From Bin95 sp965220855 (GTDB lineage: Bacteria > Pseudomonadota > Alphaproteobacteria > Bin95): a stretch of DNA of 64,000 nt. Each line of letters opens with the position of its first letter. Within the stretch, counting starts at the first letter, position 1. A model generated the notes under the pieces. That model was not told the DNA's origin. It did not search any database and was given only the letters and a program-made list of their open reading frames with translations. The DNA lies in the NCBI GenBank assembly GCA_965220855.1, contig CBDCQY010000001.1, positions 1,860,001 through 1,924,000 on the forward strand, read 5' to 3'. The position numbers and the translations under genes were made by a program. Positions 41,101-49,127 of this stretch are shown piece after piece.

Positions 41101-41439
41101 CTAGCCTTTCCGTCCGTCTCCGGAACCCCGCCCCCGGCGCCAGCCGGGCGCGGCGTCCATGCCGCTCATATACCGGTAGACGTTCATCACCCCGGCCGCC
41201 GCCCCGAGCACGAAGAAGACCACCATCAGCCAGGGCGCGGTGTCGAGCCACCGGTCCAGGCCCCATCCGATCGCCGCGCCCACGCCGAGCGCCGCCACCA
41301 GCTCGACCCCGATCCGCATCGCCGCGCCCAGCCCCTCCTTCGGGGCCGCCTCGGGCGCTTCGCCCTCGCGGCGGCGGCGGGCGTCGGCCAGTCTGCCGGA
41401 GATGTCGTGAAGGGGGTCGTCGTTGTTGTCTTTGCTCAT
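41101..41439 (-). CDS. atpI: ATP synthase accessory protein AtpI
   Basis: The 112-residue AtpI/gene 1 protein has two membrane helices (about residues 45-63 and 69-90: ELVAALGVGAAIGWGLDRW; WLMVVFFVLGAAAGVMNVYRY). The charged N-terminus holds ISGRLADARRRREGE. The family assists c-ring assembly and Mg2+ handling. The ATG giving MSKDNNDDPL is chosen because the sequence upstream shows no family similarity. It is first gene of the F0 operon. Confidence 0.9.
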   Translation of the reverse strand: MSKDNNDDPLHDISGRLADARRRREGEAPEAAPKEGLGAAMRIGVELVAALGVGAAIGWGLDRWLDTAPWLMVVFFVLGAAAGVMNVYRYMSGMDAAPGWRRGRGSGDGRKG

Positions 41440-41489
41440 CGTGCCAGAACGGGCGGACCGACGCGCGACTCGCCCCGAAAGCCGGCGCA

Positions 41490-41518
41490 AGCTAACGGCG
41501 GGCGCGACGGACTGTCAA
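41490..41518 (-). promoter_or_regulatory. Candidate promoter of the F0 operon
   Basis: On the minus strand a perfect -35 (TTGACA, 41518-41513) is followed after 17 bp by TTAGCT (41495-41490), about 50 bp before the atpI start. The -10 is weak, so the call rests on the -35, the spacing and the position. Confidence 0.4.
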
Positions 41519-41602
41519 CCCGCCGGCCATACTCCCAAACCCTTGATACACAACATCTTTCGGCGGCTTGCGGGCCAATGCGACAGTATGTATCGCCGCC
41601 GC

Positions 41603-41965
41603 TCAGCCGCCGAACAGGAAGCTGCCGATGACCCGGTTCGGCGCCAGGGTGAACAGCCCGGCCGCCGCCAGACCGGCGAAACCGCCGATCATGGCGAATT
41701 TGTGCGTGCGGACCCGGCCGCGGCGGATCGCCAGAATGGCGACCGCCAGCGACACGAGCGTCACGACCGAGAGAAGATGTATCGGGCTGAAGCTCCCGCC
41801 CATCAGCTCGCGGATCCAGAAGGAGCCGATGGCGACCGCCAGCATCAGCACGGCCCAGACGCGCCCCATCGCCTTGTGCCGCGCCGTGCCCTTGGGCAGC
41901 GCCAGCACCGCCGCGCCGAGGCCGAGCGCCATGAGCGCGACCGCGATGTGGATCGTTATCGCCAT
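41603..41965 (-). CDS. DUF2306 membrane protein
   Basis: The 120-residue protein has four predicted membrane helices. It carries the DUF2306 pattern of RHKAMGRVWAVLML, FSPIHLLSVVTL and THKFAMIGGFAGLAAAGLFTLAPNR, with conserved His residues that may bind a ligand or cofactor. Function is unknown for the family. It lies 19 bp after the GMC oxidoreductase gene on the same strand. Confidence 0.8.
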   Translation of the reverse strand: MAITIHIAVALMALGLGAAVLALPKGTARHKAMGRVWAVLMLAVAIGSFWIRELMGGSFSPIHLLSVVTLVSLAVAILAIRRGRVRTHKFAMIGGFAGLAAAGLFTLAPNRVIGSFLFGG

Positions 41966-41984
41966 GGGGCGCGCGCGCGGCCCG

Positions 41985-43688
41985 TCAGCCGCCGGAGACC
42001 ATGCCGTCGGCGATGCGCTCGGCCATCATGATGGTCGGGATATTGGTGTTGGCGCAGGGCACGGAGGGCATGATCGAAGCATCGACCACGCGCAAGCCCG
42101 CCAGGCCGCGCACCCGGCCCTGCTCGTCGGTCACCGCCATGGGGTCGTCGTCCGCGCCCATGCGGTTGGTGCAGGAGGCGTGCCAGACGCCGACCGCCGT
42201 GGCGCGCACGAAGCCCTCCAGCGCCTCGTCGTCGGCCATCAGGTCGCGCAGCTTGACGCCGCCGGTGATCAGCATGTCGATCAGCTTGCCGCGCGCGCCG
42301 CCGGCGGCGTCCAGCAGGCCGCCGACCAGCTTCGCGGTCAGCTCGTTGCGCTTCGTCACCCGGCCGATGGCGCGCGTCTTCTCGCTGTAGGAGGTCGGGA
42401 AGGCGTAGCCGGCGACGCCCGCGACCGCGGGATGCAGATTGATCGTCGCCGCGCGCAGGAAGGCGTCCTTCAGCCGGTCGAGGTCGCGCCGGTCGGAGAG
42501 CAGGTTGAACTCCACCTCCGGCTCCTTGCGCCAGTCCTTCGAGGCGAGGCGCACCTCGCCCTGCGAGTAGGATTTGTTGACGAACACCAGCAGCGAGCCG
42601 AGCCGCTCGCCGATGGCGTGCCAGCCGGATTTCGACACCTGCACGATGAACATGTCGCCCGCCGGCGTATCGTGCAGGCCGGAGGAGTAGCGCGCGCCGA
42701 CATGGATGTGGCGGGCGTCCTTGTTGGTCATGCGCGAATCGTCCGGCAGCCAGGCGGAGCAGGCGACCGAGGGATGGTCCATCAGATTCTGCCCCACGCC
42801 CGGCAGATTGTGGCGCACCTCGACGCCCATTTCCGCCAGATGGCCGGCGGGGCCGACTCCGGCGCGCAGCAGATGGGCGGGCGAGTGCACCGCGCCGCTG
42901 CACAGGATCACCTCATTGGCGGAGAAGGTCTCCGAGCGGCCATGCCGTTCGGCCCGCACGCCGGTCGCGCGCAGCCCGTCGAAGAGGATTTCGGTCACCT
43001 GAGTCTCGGAGCGGATCTCCAGATTGTCGCGCGCGCGCGTCACCGGATCGAGATAGCCGATCGCGGCCGAGACCCGGCGATCGTAGGCGTTGGAGATCGT
43101 GACCGGGAAATGGCCGTCCTCGAAGGGGCCGTTCTGGTCGATGAGATAGGGGTAGCCGAGGTCGGTCATCGCGTCCGCGACGGCGCGGGCGTAGGGCGTC
43201 CATTCCTGCTGGAAGACGCGCCGGATGGGGATGCGCCCCTCGCCGCCATGCAGCGCGCCCGCGAAATCCATGTCGCGTTCGAGCTTGCGGAAGTAGGGCA
43301 GGCAGGCCTCCCAGCTCCAGCCGCGCGCGCCCTGGCGGCCCCAGTCGTCATAGTCGTTGGGCGAGCCGCGATTGGCCATCTGGCCGTTGATCGACGACCC
43401 GCCGCCCATGATGCGCGCCTGCTCGTAATTGCGCAGCTCGGGCTTCTGGCTCTCGGGCAGGTTCTTGTTCACCGGCTGGAGGCGCACCCGGAGCCGGTTC
43501 CAGGTGTAGTCCGGGTTGAAATAGGCCGTGCCCGGATAGCTGGAATGCACATCCGGCGGGATCGCGCCATGCGGCGTGTCCATGCCCGCCTCCAGCAACA
43601 GCACCTTGTGGGCGCTCCGGGCCGAAAGCCGGTTCGCCATGACCGAGCCGGCCGAGCCGCCGCCGACGATGATGGTGTCATACTGCAT
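41985..43688 (-). CDS. GMC-family FAD oxidoreductase (choline dehydrogenase-like)
   Basis: The 567-residue flavoenzyme has the N-terminal FAD-binding motif YDTIIVGGGSAGSVMANRLS, GMC signature 1 around ARIMGGGSSINGQMANRG, and signature 2 near VILCSGAVHSPAHLLRAGVGP. The C-terminal active-site region has ATAVGVWHASCTNRMG with the conserved His and VVDASIMPSVPCANTNIPTIMMAERIAD. It oxidises an alcohol to an aldehyde or ketone; the substrate is unknown. It was originally divergent from a VOC gene, whose first 22 codons remain next to its start. Confidence 0.93.
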   Translation of the reverse strand: MQYDTIIVGGGSAGSVMANRLSARSAHKVLLLEAGMDTPHGAIPPDVHSSYPGTAYFNPDYTWNRLRVRLQPVNKNLPESQKPELRNYEQARIMGGGSSINGQMANRGSPNDYDDWGRQGARGWSWEACLPYFRKLERDMDFAGALHGGEGRIPIRRVFQQEWTPYARAVADAMTDLGYPYLIDQNGPFEDGHFPVTISNAYDRRVSAAIGYLDPVTRARDNLEIRSETQVTEILFDGLRATGVRAERHGRSETFSANEVILCSGAVHSPAHLLRAGVGPAGHLAEMGVEVRHNLPGVGQNLMDHPSVACSAWLPDDSRMTNKDARHIHVGARYSSGLHDTPAGDMFIVQVSKSGWHAIGERLGSLLVFVNKSYSQGEVRLASKDWRKEPEVEFNLLSDRRDLDRLKDAFLRAATINLHPAVAGVAGYAFPTSYSEKTRAIGRVTKRNELTAKLVGGLLDAAGGARGKLIDMLITGGVKLRDLMADDEALEGFVRATAVGVWHASCTNRMGADDDPMAVTDEQGRVRGLAGLRVVDASIMPSVPCANTNIPTIMMAERIADGMVSGG

Positions 43689-43744
43689 CGCATCCCTCCC
43701 TCGCGCTATTGTTCTACGCCGGAGCGAAAATGGGAAGGCGCGCC

Positions 43745-43811
43745 CATGACCGAACTGCGATTGAGCCATGTGGGGCTGGCGGTGCGCGGCGTCGAGGAGA
43801 CGGCGCGGGCG
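43745..43811. repeat. 67-bp direct repeat, left copy flanking the secreted-protein island
   Basis: Identical to 47223-47289 except for one base (A at 43795, G at 47273). It contains the first 22 codons of the VOC gene. Together the copies bracket about 3.4 kb of lower-GC DNA, like attachment-site duplications around an integrated element. No recombinase gene is found between them. Confidence 0.85.
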
Positions 43812-43817
43812 GCATGA
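43746..43817 (+). pseudogene. Truncated 5' fragment of the VOC-family gene
   Basis: The ATG and 22 codons (MTELRLSHVGLAVRGV, then EETARA) are identical in protein sequence to the start of the intact VOC gene at 47224 except Glu for Gly at codon 17. The frame then runs into island DNA and stops. It is the displaced original 5' end of that gene. Confidence 0.85.
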
Positions 43818-43852
43818 GTCAGCCGGCCCGACACCCCGCTTGCGTCAGGCGT

Positions 43853-44239
43853 CTATGGTGGCGATCCGCACTTCGTCGTGAAGCTGCATCTGTCGAAGCC
43901 ATGCTCGGGAACGCAATGCTGCATGCAGACTGCGTAGCCCTGCTCCCCCGGCAATCCGCACTTCGTCGTGAAGCTGCACCTGTCGAAGCCATGCTCGGGA
44001 ATGCAATGCTCCATACAGGCCGCGTAACCCCGCTCGTCCGGCAATCCGCATTTCGTCGCGAAGCTGCATCTGTCGAAGCCATTTTCAGGAACGCAATACT
44101 GCATGCAGACTGCGTAGCCCTGCCCGGTTGCTCGCGCGGACTGGCTCGCCAGTGTGAGCCATCCGAGCGCCAGAAGTATCCCGACCGATGCCACAGTCAA
44201 GCTTCGAGCGATCCGGCTTCCTTGCCTGTATTCCGTCAT
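43853..44239 (-). CDS. Secreted cysteine-rich protein with three 30-residue repeats
   Basis: The 128-residue protein has a signal peptide (IARSLTVASVGILLALGWLTL, cleavage near ARA). The mature part is three near-identical 30-residue units beginning GYAVCMQYCVPENGFDRCSF. Each has four cysteines spaced C-x3-C-x8-C-x5-C, twelve in all, likely forming disulfides after export. The 90-bp DNA units are also highly similar, suggesting recent expansion. No family is recognised. It is the last gene on the minus strand of the island bounded by 67-bp direct repeats. Confidence 0.75.
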   Translation of the reverse strand: MTEYRQGSRIARSLTVASVGILLALGWLTLASQSARATGQGYAVCMQYCVPENGFDRCSFATKCGLPDERGYAACMEHCIPEHGFDRCSFTTKCGLPGEQGYAVCMQHCVPEHGFDRCSFTTKCGSPP

Positions 44240-44306
44240 GTCGTACTCCGCTCCTTGAGTTGGTATATACAACGATCGCTTCTTCCGCAGGTGTTATGGC
44301 GATCGC

Positions 44307-45068
44307 CTATTTTACCGGAGGAATTGGTTGAAGATACGAATTGTCCGTGTCTTCATCCTCGTATGTTTTCGGTGTGGCGCCAAGACGTTTCTCGGCATCA
44401 TCCAAATTCTTGTTAACCGCTTCCAGGCCCGATTGCGTCTCTTTCTCCGCTTTCTTGTGAGCTTCTTCTGCTCGTTCATCGGATTTGCCCGGATCGACCG
44501 AATAGCTGGGGAGGGCTCGCGGTCGATCGTCATCGCACTCATGCGACCGTTTTCCGGACGAATCCTTGTCGACATCGCCTTTAGGGTCGTCGCGTTGCTT
44601 CCCGCTGCGTCGTTCTGCGTCGTCGCAACCCGCCTGTCCGGCTGACGCCGTGTTCGCATTATCCTTCTTGTCGGCCGAGGGCCTTCCCGGTCCCGTCTTG
44701 CCTTCGTCGCCTGTCACGGTCGAGCCGCCACTGTGCTTTCCATCCTGATCTGCCTTTGTTTTCTGATCCCCGGTCGAGTTCCGAGAGCCGTCCCTACCTC
44801 CTCCCGGCTTTCCTCGCTGCGGAGCGGAAGGCTCACCCGACCCGACCCTGAGCTTGAGATCGATCCCGATCCCTGGCCCAGACGGGCCAGACCCATCGCC
44901 TTTCCAAGTCGATGACGGCGCTGGCGGGCGAGGCTTGCGTCCATCCAAAATGATATTGAACTGGAAGTCGCCTTCCTTCCTGGCGCCGGTCTCGCCATGT
45001 GCGGTCCAACCTGTCATCAGCACCGTGACGATTACTCCGAGCGTTAGCAAGTTTGCATGTTGTGTCAT
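44307..45068 (-). CDS. Secreted low-complexity hydrophilic protein
   Basis: The 253-residue product has a signal peptide (HANLLTLGVIVTVLMTGWTAHG). It then has a short ordered-looking segment (GDFQFNIILDGRKP) and a long Gly/Lys/Asp/Ser-rich region likely to be disordered. The Glu/Lys-rich C-terminal part (SDERAEEAHKKAEKETQSGLEAVNKNLDDAEKRL) is probably a coiled coil. No family is recognised. It lies between the large secreted protein gene and the cysteine-repeat gene, all on the minus strand, with gaps of 45 and 67 bp, so an operon is likely. Confidence 0.65.
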   Translation of the reverse strand: MTQHANLLTLGVIVTVLMTGWTAHGETGARKEGDFQFNIILDGRKPRPPAPSSTWKGDGSGPSGPGIGIDLKLRVGSGEPSAPQRGKPGGGRDGSRNSTGDQKTKADQDGKHSGGSTVTGDEGKTGPGRPSADKKDNANTASAGQAGCDDAERRSGKQRDDPKGDVDKDSSGKRSHECDDDRPRALPSYSVDPGKSDERAEEAHKKAEKETQSGLEAVNKNLDDAEKRLGATPKTYEDEDTDNSYLQPIPPVK

Positions 45069-45113
45069 GCTTCACCTCCCCTGTCCATCAAATAACATCA
45101 AGACAGCCATCAA

Positions 45114-47087
45114 CTAACAACTCCGGTCGACCTGATTTAATCTCTTATATGTCTTGAAGTTCTCATACGCATTGATTCCGGATCGTTTAACATTCTTTCC
45201 GTTAATAAATCCCACTTGCACTTGAATCCAATCGCATCGATACCAATCTTTAACGAATAACTGCCAATCACTACTTTTACTTCCACCGCCACCTCTTCTG
45301 GCCATAGAAATCCGCAGATCGTCATTCCCTCTTGTTGTACACTCAGTCGAGAATCCACCGATAAATGCGACCTTATCTGTCCGACGTGTGGTAGTCCGAA
45401 ACTTTGTTTCGTAAGCATCACCTTTGTGAAGGGTGTACAGACAGATTTCCAGACTGATAGACTGTTTCAAGTCGCGATTCAGATTATCCAAAATCGAGCC
45501 AACTTCTTTCAATACACCTGACTGCCTTCGAGTTCTCCGGCTAAGTCTATTTGTCAATTTTGTCAACTTATTCACATCCGCATCTACAGCGTCCACTCGT
45601 GCAACAATCGACGTGACACGCTGCGACTGCTCCGCAATCTGGCGAGTGATTTGCCCTTCTACCTCGCGCCAGTCAGCTGCAGGCATGGCGTTAGTGTAGC
45701 TCGCCGCGGTCAGCGCATGAAATCTCTTTACCTCCCGAGCGCCTTTGACCTTGATCTCAATTTCTCTCGACTGCGCCCAAGCACGCTTTAGGCTAGCGGT
45801 GGTGTGTACGTCAACGGATTTTGGTACATATTTGGTGCCCTCAAATTCGCCATACACTCCCTGCTTCCGAAGCGATTCGGCATAAATCCGTTTGGCTTCT
45901 GCGCCTGCTTCGGCGCTTCGTTCTGTGAAGCTGGCGCTTACTTCAGCTGAGAATGGACCATAACCACCTTTTACGCCGCCAGCCTTGCTTTGAGCTTCGC
46001 TCTCGCTAACCGATTTCGTCCATGCATCTTGCAGTTGATTACGATCGACCGTGTTTTTGATCTCCTTTATTTTTGTAATCACATCGGCTTTGAAGTCATT
46101 AATGTCCAACGTCACCAGTTTATTCAGCTCCTCCCAACCATTGATCAACCCTTGCTTGGTCATGGAGCCGGCAAGTTCCATTAAAGTATTGATCATCTCC
46201 TGAGTATTAGATGCCGAAGCACAGCGAGCTTCTATTACCTGAGAGTCAACCATCTTTTGCGCGACATTAACAGCTTGTTTTCGCGTCACTACAGCCGTTT
46301 TCCCTGAGCCGACAAGATCTTTGTAAAGATCGATGCCTTCTACGGAAGTGTGGTTGATGGTCCCTTCGCAGACATGATCGTAAATACCATCGAATGTATA
46401 ATATAGGGTCAACTGCTCAGACGGCGGAGATCCGTCTTCTCCTTGATGTAACTGCGCTATGGAGCGACGAACATGTTGAAGGTCATCAAATGGAAAATAG
46501 GCGTGCACTTCGCCGGTTTCAAGTAGGCTGGAATGGAGAATTTGAGATTTCAATCTCTTTGTGACGCTTCTCGGCTTGCCGAATTCCAGCCATATTCGAG
46601 TTGGCTGAAGAGGTGTTATATGATAGGCATTTGTTCCTTCTTCGAGGTTAAAGCTCTCATCTCGCTGCTTTGCCGCAATAATCGCTTGCGTTCTGAATTC
46701 ACGTTCTACATATTCATTTGGAGTCAGCCATCGAATATATAAGGTTAGTAGTTTGTCTTCTTCATCGATGTTATAGCGAATGTTGCCATTGACGTCGGCA
46801 ACCAGAAACGCGAATGGTTGATAGAAAATATAAGCGTCTTTATCTGTGAAATCGTGACCTTCTTGTAAATATCTGGCAAGATAAATTTCTCTTTCATTAT
46901 CTCTTTGGGTGGAACGATGTTTTAACGTGAAATGTCCATCATTGGTGGCCTTAGGCCTGGCAGCTGTTGCGGTATCCGGGTTGTTGCGTTGGGCGAGGGA
47001 GATGGCGGGAAGTGTCACGAGACAACAGATAGCAATTTGGACCAAGATAAGTTTCGGCCAAGTTGCGGACAATAGCATAGAAGGCAT
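45114..47087 (-). CDS. Large secreted protein of unknown family
   Basis: The 657-residue protein starts at an ATG preceded by CAGGGAG and opens with a signal peptide (LILVQIAICCLVTLPAISLA). An upstream ATG would add 23 residues. The N-terminal half is beta-rich and the centre is helical. Residues about 370-400 (AGGVKGGYGPFSAEVSASFTE) alternate polar and non-polar residues like an amphipathic strand region, followed by two coiled-coil stretches (about 515-570: TSIVARVDAVDADVNKL; SGVLKEVGSILDNLNRDL). Six or more cysteines lie mainly in the C-terminal domain. A surface or pore-forming effector is conceivable but unproven. GC is well below the flanks; it is first in the island operon. Confidence 0.75.
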   Translation of the reverse strand: MPSMLLSATWPKLILVQIAICCLVTLPAISLAQRNNPDTATAARPKATNDGHFTLKHRSTQRDNEREIYLARYLQEGHDFTDKDAYIFYQPFAFLVADVNGNIRYNIDEEDKLLTLYIRWLTPNEYVEREFRTQAIIAAKQRDESFNLEEGTNAYHITPLQPTRIWLEFGKPRSVTKRLKSQILHSSLLETGEVHAYFPFDDLQHVRRSIAQLHQGEDGSPPSEQLTLYYTFDGIYDHVCEGTINHTSVEGIDLYKDLVGSGKTAVVTRKQAVNVAQKMVDSQVIEARCASASNTQEMINTLMELAGSMTKQGLINGWEELNKLVTLDINDFKADVITKIKEIKNTVDRNQLQDAWTKSVSESEAQSKAGGVKGGYGPFSAEVSASFTERSAEAGAEAKRIYAESLRKQGVYGEFEGTKYVPKSVDVHTTASLKRAWAQSREIEIKVKGAREVKRFHALTAASYTNAMPAADWREVEGQITRQIAEQSQRVTSIVARVDAVDADVNKLTKLTNRLSRRTRRQSGVLKEVGSILDNLNRDLKQSISLEICLYTLHKGDAYETKFRTTTRRTDKVAFIGGFSTECTTRGNDDLRISMARRGGGGSKSSDWQLFVKDWYRCDWIQVQVGFINGKNVKRSGINAYENFKTYKRLNQVDRSC

Positions 47088-47222
47088 TGAGGGTCTCCCT
47101 GTTGGGTACTGTAGGGTAGAGGCAAGACATTGGGTGGAGGTAGAGGTCATTGTCAAATGCTATCTGATATAATCCTTACAAGATTGTAAGGTTCAGCAGG
47201 ACAACCGACGCGAGGGAAGTGT

Positions 47223-47289
47223 CATGACCGAACTGCGATTGAGCCATGTGGGGCTGGCGGTGCGCGGCGTCGGGGAGACGGCGCGGGCG
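47223..47289. repeat. 67-bp direct repeat, right copy flanking the secreted-protein island
   Basis: Matches 43745-43811 with a single mismatch. It forms the 5' end of the intact VOC gene. The sequence just upstream (a GAGGGAAG ribosome-binding site) comes from the island side, so the restored gene now uses an island-derived leader. Confidence 0.85.
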
Positions 47290-48102
47290 TTCGAGGAGGC
47301 GTTCGGCCTCGCGCGGCGGGACATCGGAGGCGCGCCTTTTCTGGGCATAGGCGAGGCGGCGCTGGCGCTGTTCGAGGCGGGCGATCCGGCGCTCGACGGC
47401 GACGGCCGGGCGGGCGTGAACCATGTCGCGCTGGCTGTGGCGGAGGGCGGCGCGCCCTTCGGCGTGGAGTGCCGGGGGCTCGCCGGCGCCACCGAATGGC
47501 GGACGGACCCGGCGGAAACGGCCGGGGTGGCGCTCCGCTTCACCGCGCCGCTCGACCTGCCGGCGTCCGATTCGCCCCATGTCTCCAGTCTCGACCATAT
47601 CGGCGTCGCCAGCCGCGACACCGCCGAAGGCAAGGCCGTCTTCGTCGAACGGCTGGGCCTGCCGCTGGAGAGCGAGCAGACCGACATGGAAACCGCCGTG
47701 GCGGTCGAGAGCTTCACCTCCGACCGCTATGGCGTCGTCGTCCACACGCGCCCTCCGGCCATCGTGGGCGCGCTGCGCGTGGCCTTCGTCACCGTCGGCG
47801 ACTGCGAGCTCGAATTCCTCGCCGATTTCGATCCCGGCCTCGACGCCCGCATCGAGCGCGGCCTCCCCGGCGACACCCGCCAGGACCGCAGCGCCATCGC
47901 CCGCTATGTCGCCCGGCGCGGCCCCGGCCTGCACCACCTCGCCTTCCGCACGCCCGACATCGACGCGAATCTGGCCCGCCTGGCGGACGCCGGCATGCGC
48001 CTGATCGACCGCCGGGGCCGCCCCGGCTCGCGCCGCTCGCGCATCGCCTTCCTCCATCCCTCCGCCCTCGGCGGCGTGCTGGCCCACTTCGTGGAGCGCT
48101 GA
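47224..48102 (+). CDS. VOC-family (glyoxalase/epimerase-like) protein with two VOC domains
   Basis: The 292-residue protein has two vicinal-oxygen-chelate domains: LSHVGLAVRGVGETARAFEEAFGL through NHVALAVAEGG, then SLDHIGVASRDTAEGKAVFVERLGL through GLHHLAFRTPDIDANLARLADAG. The paired His and Glu metal ligands (HVGLAV, HIGVAS, HHLAFR) resemble methylmalonyl-CoA epimerase and related dioxygenase-like proteins. The reaction is not assignable. Its 5' end was regenerated by the 67-bp duplication beside the island; a strong ribosome-binding site (GAGGGAAG) precedes the ATG. Confidence 0.85.
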   Translation: MTELRLSHVGLAVRGVGETARAFEEAFGLARRDIGGAPFLGIGEAALALFEAGDPALDGDGRAGVNHVALAVAEGGAPFGVECRGLAGATEWRTDPAETAGVALRFTAPLDLPASDSPHVSSLDHIGVASRDTAEGKAVFVERLGLPLESEQTDMETAVAVESFTSDRYGVVVHTRPPAIVGALRVAFVTVGDCELEFLADFDPGLDARIERGLPGDTRQDRSAIARYVARRGPGLHHLAFRTPDIDANLARLADAGMRLIDRRGRPGSRRSRIAFLHPSALGGVLAHFVER

Positions 48103-48116
48103 CCCTGGCGCGGCCG

Positions 48117-48779
48117 TCAAGGGCGGCTGCGCGCCAGCCAGGCCGTTATGTCCGCCGGCACGGGCGCGGTCGCCGTCACCGGCGGGCGGGCCTCATGGAG
48201 GGGCAGGGCGATGGCGCGGGCGTGCAGCAGGGTGCGCGGCGCGGGCGGGCCGCCATAGCGGCGGTCGCCCGGCAGCGGGCAGCCGATATGGGCGAGATGG
48301 GCGCGGATCTGATGCGTGCGGCCGGTCAGCGGTCGGCATTCGAGCCGGATCGCGCCGTCCGCGCGGCGCTCCAGCACGCGGTAGCGCGTGGCGGCGGGCT
48401 TGCCGGCGGGATCGACGCGCATGGCCCAGCCGTCGGCGCGGCTGCTGGTCTTGAGCAGCGGCGCCTCGATCAGGCCGCTGTCCCCGGGCGGCGCGTCCAG
48501 GACCCAGGCCCAGTAGATCTTCTCCACCCGCCCGGCGGCGAAGAGGCGCCCGAGCCGGCGCAGCGCTTTCGGATGGCGGCCGAGCGCCAGGCAACCGCTG
48601 GTCTCCCGGTCGAGCCGGTGCGCCAGCGCCGGCGGCCGCCGCCAGCCGAAGCAGAGGCTCGCAAACCCGTCCTCCAGCGAAAGCCCGCCGCCCGGCCCGG
48701 CATGAACCGGCAGTCCGGCCGGCTTGTCGATCACCAGCACCAGCCCGTCGCGATAAAGCACCCGCCCGGAAAGGTCCAT
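48117..48779 (-). CDS. RluA-family pseudouridine synthase
   Basis: The 220-residue protein has the RluA catalytic motif HRLDRETSG (catalytic Asp), an upstream LVIDKPAGLPVHAG, and RLECRPLTGRTHQIRAHLAHIGCPLPGDRRYGG. There is no S4 domain, and it is shorter than RluC/RluD, closer to RluA/TruC. It isomerises uridine in rRNA or tRNA; the target site cannot be told. Convergent with the VOC gene, 14 bp between stops. Confidence 0.9.
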   Translation of the reverse strand: MDLSGRVLYRDGLVLVIDKPAGLPVHAGPGGGLSLEDGFASLCFGWRRPPALAHRLDRETSGCLALGRHPKALRRLGRLFAAGRVEKIYWAWVLDAPPGDSGLIEAPLLKTSSRADGWAMRVDPAGKPAATRYRVLERRADGAIRLECRPLTGRTHQIRAHLAHIGCPLPGDRRYGGPPAPRTLLHARAIALPLHEARPPVTATAPVPADITAWLARSRP

Positions 48780-49127
48780 GTTCAGACCGGAATGCGCCGA
48801 ATGTCCGCGTGTGGCGTCGCCTTCTCAGCGCTGTTGCAGAAGATCGGCATCACTGGCCATCGCGAATCCGGTTCAGGGTCAGGCGATCAGGTCCGTCCGA
48901 GCGGAAGAAGGCTGGGATGATCGCCACCGACATGATGGCGCTGTAAGCGCCCTTGGAAAAGAGTATTGATGAAGCGCCGCTTCGCCGGACGACCGGGGGA
49001 AGCAGCTTCGCCCGGAAAGCCGCCCGCCCGACAGGTGTGGTTGCCGACTTGCCCGGATGCGCCCGTGCGGGGCAGAGTCTTTTGCGGGAGCCGGGAGCCG
49101 GGAGCCGGGAGCGCGGGAGGGGCGGCG
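48780..49127. other. Intergenic region between the divergent RluA-type and VOC genes
   Basis: About 350 bp with no supported gene. The left half (about 48810-48950) has lower GC than the flanks and looks like decayed coding or mobile-element DNA, but no family is recognisable. The right end holds a heptanucleotide tandem repeat just upstream of the VOC gene. Confidence 0.5.
49086..49113. repeat. Four tandem copies of a 7-bp unit (GGGAGCC)
   Basis: Four consecutive heptamers (the last ends in G instead of C) finish 14 bp before the ATG of the following VOC gene, adjacent to its GGGAGG ribosome-binding site. Copy-number slippage would move the promoter relative to the ribosome-binding site, or shift the frame of any longer N-terminal form. 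Confidence 0.75.

Noticed and set aside
43860..44090. Regular repeats of about 90 bp that could suggest a CRISPR or satellite array
   Set aside because: The repeats are in frame with a signal-peptide protein and keep cysteine positions; there are no variable spacers.
48810..48950. Possible transposase remnant between the RluA-type and VOC genes
   Set aside because: The stretch has atypical composition but no catalytic motif or terminal repeat to support the call.
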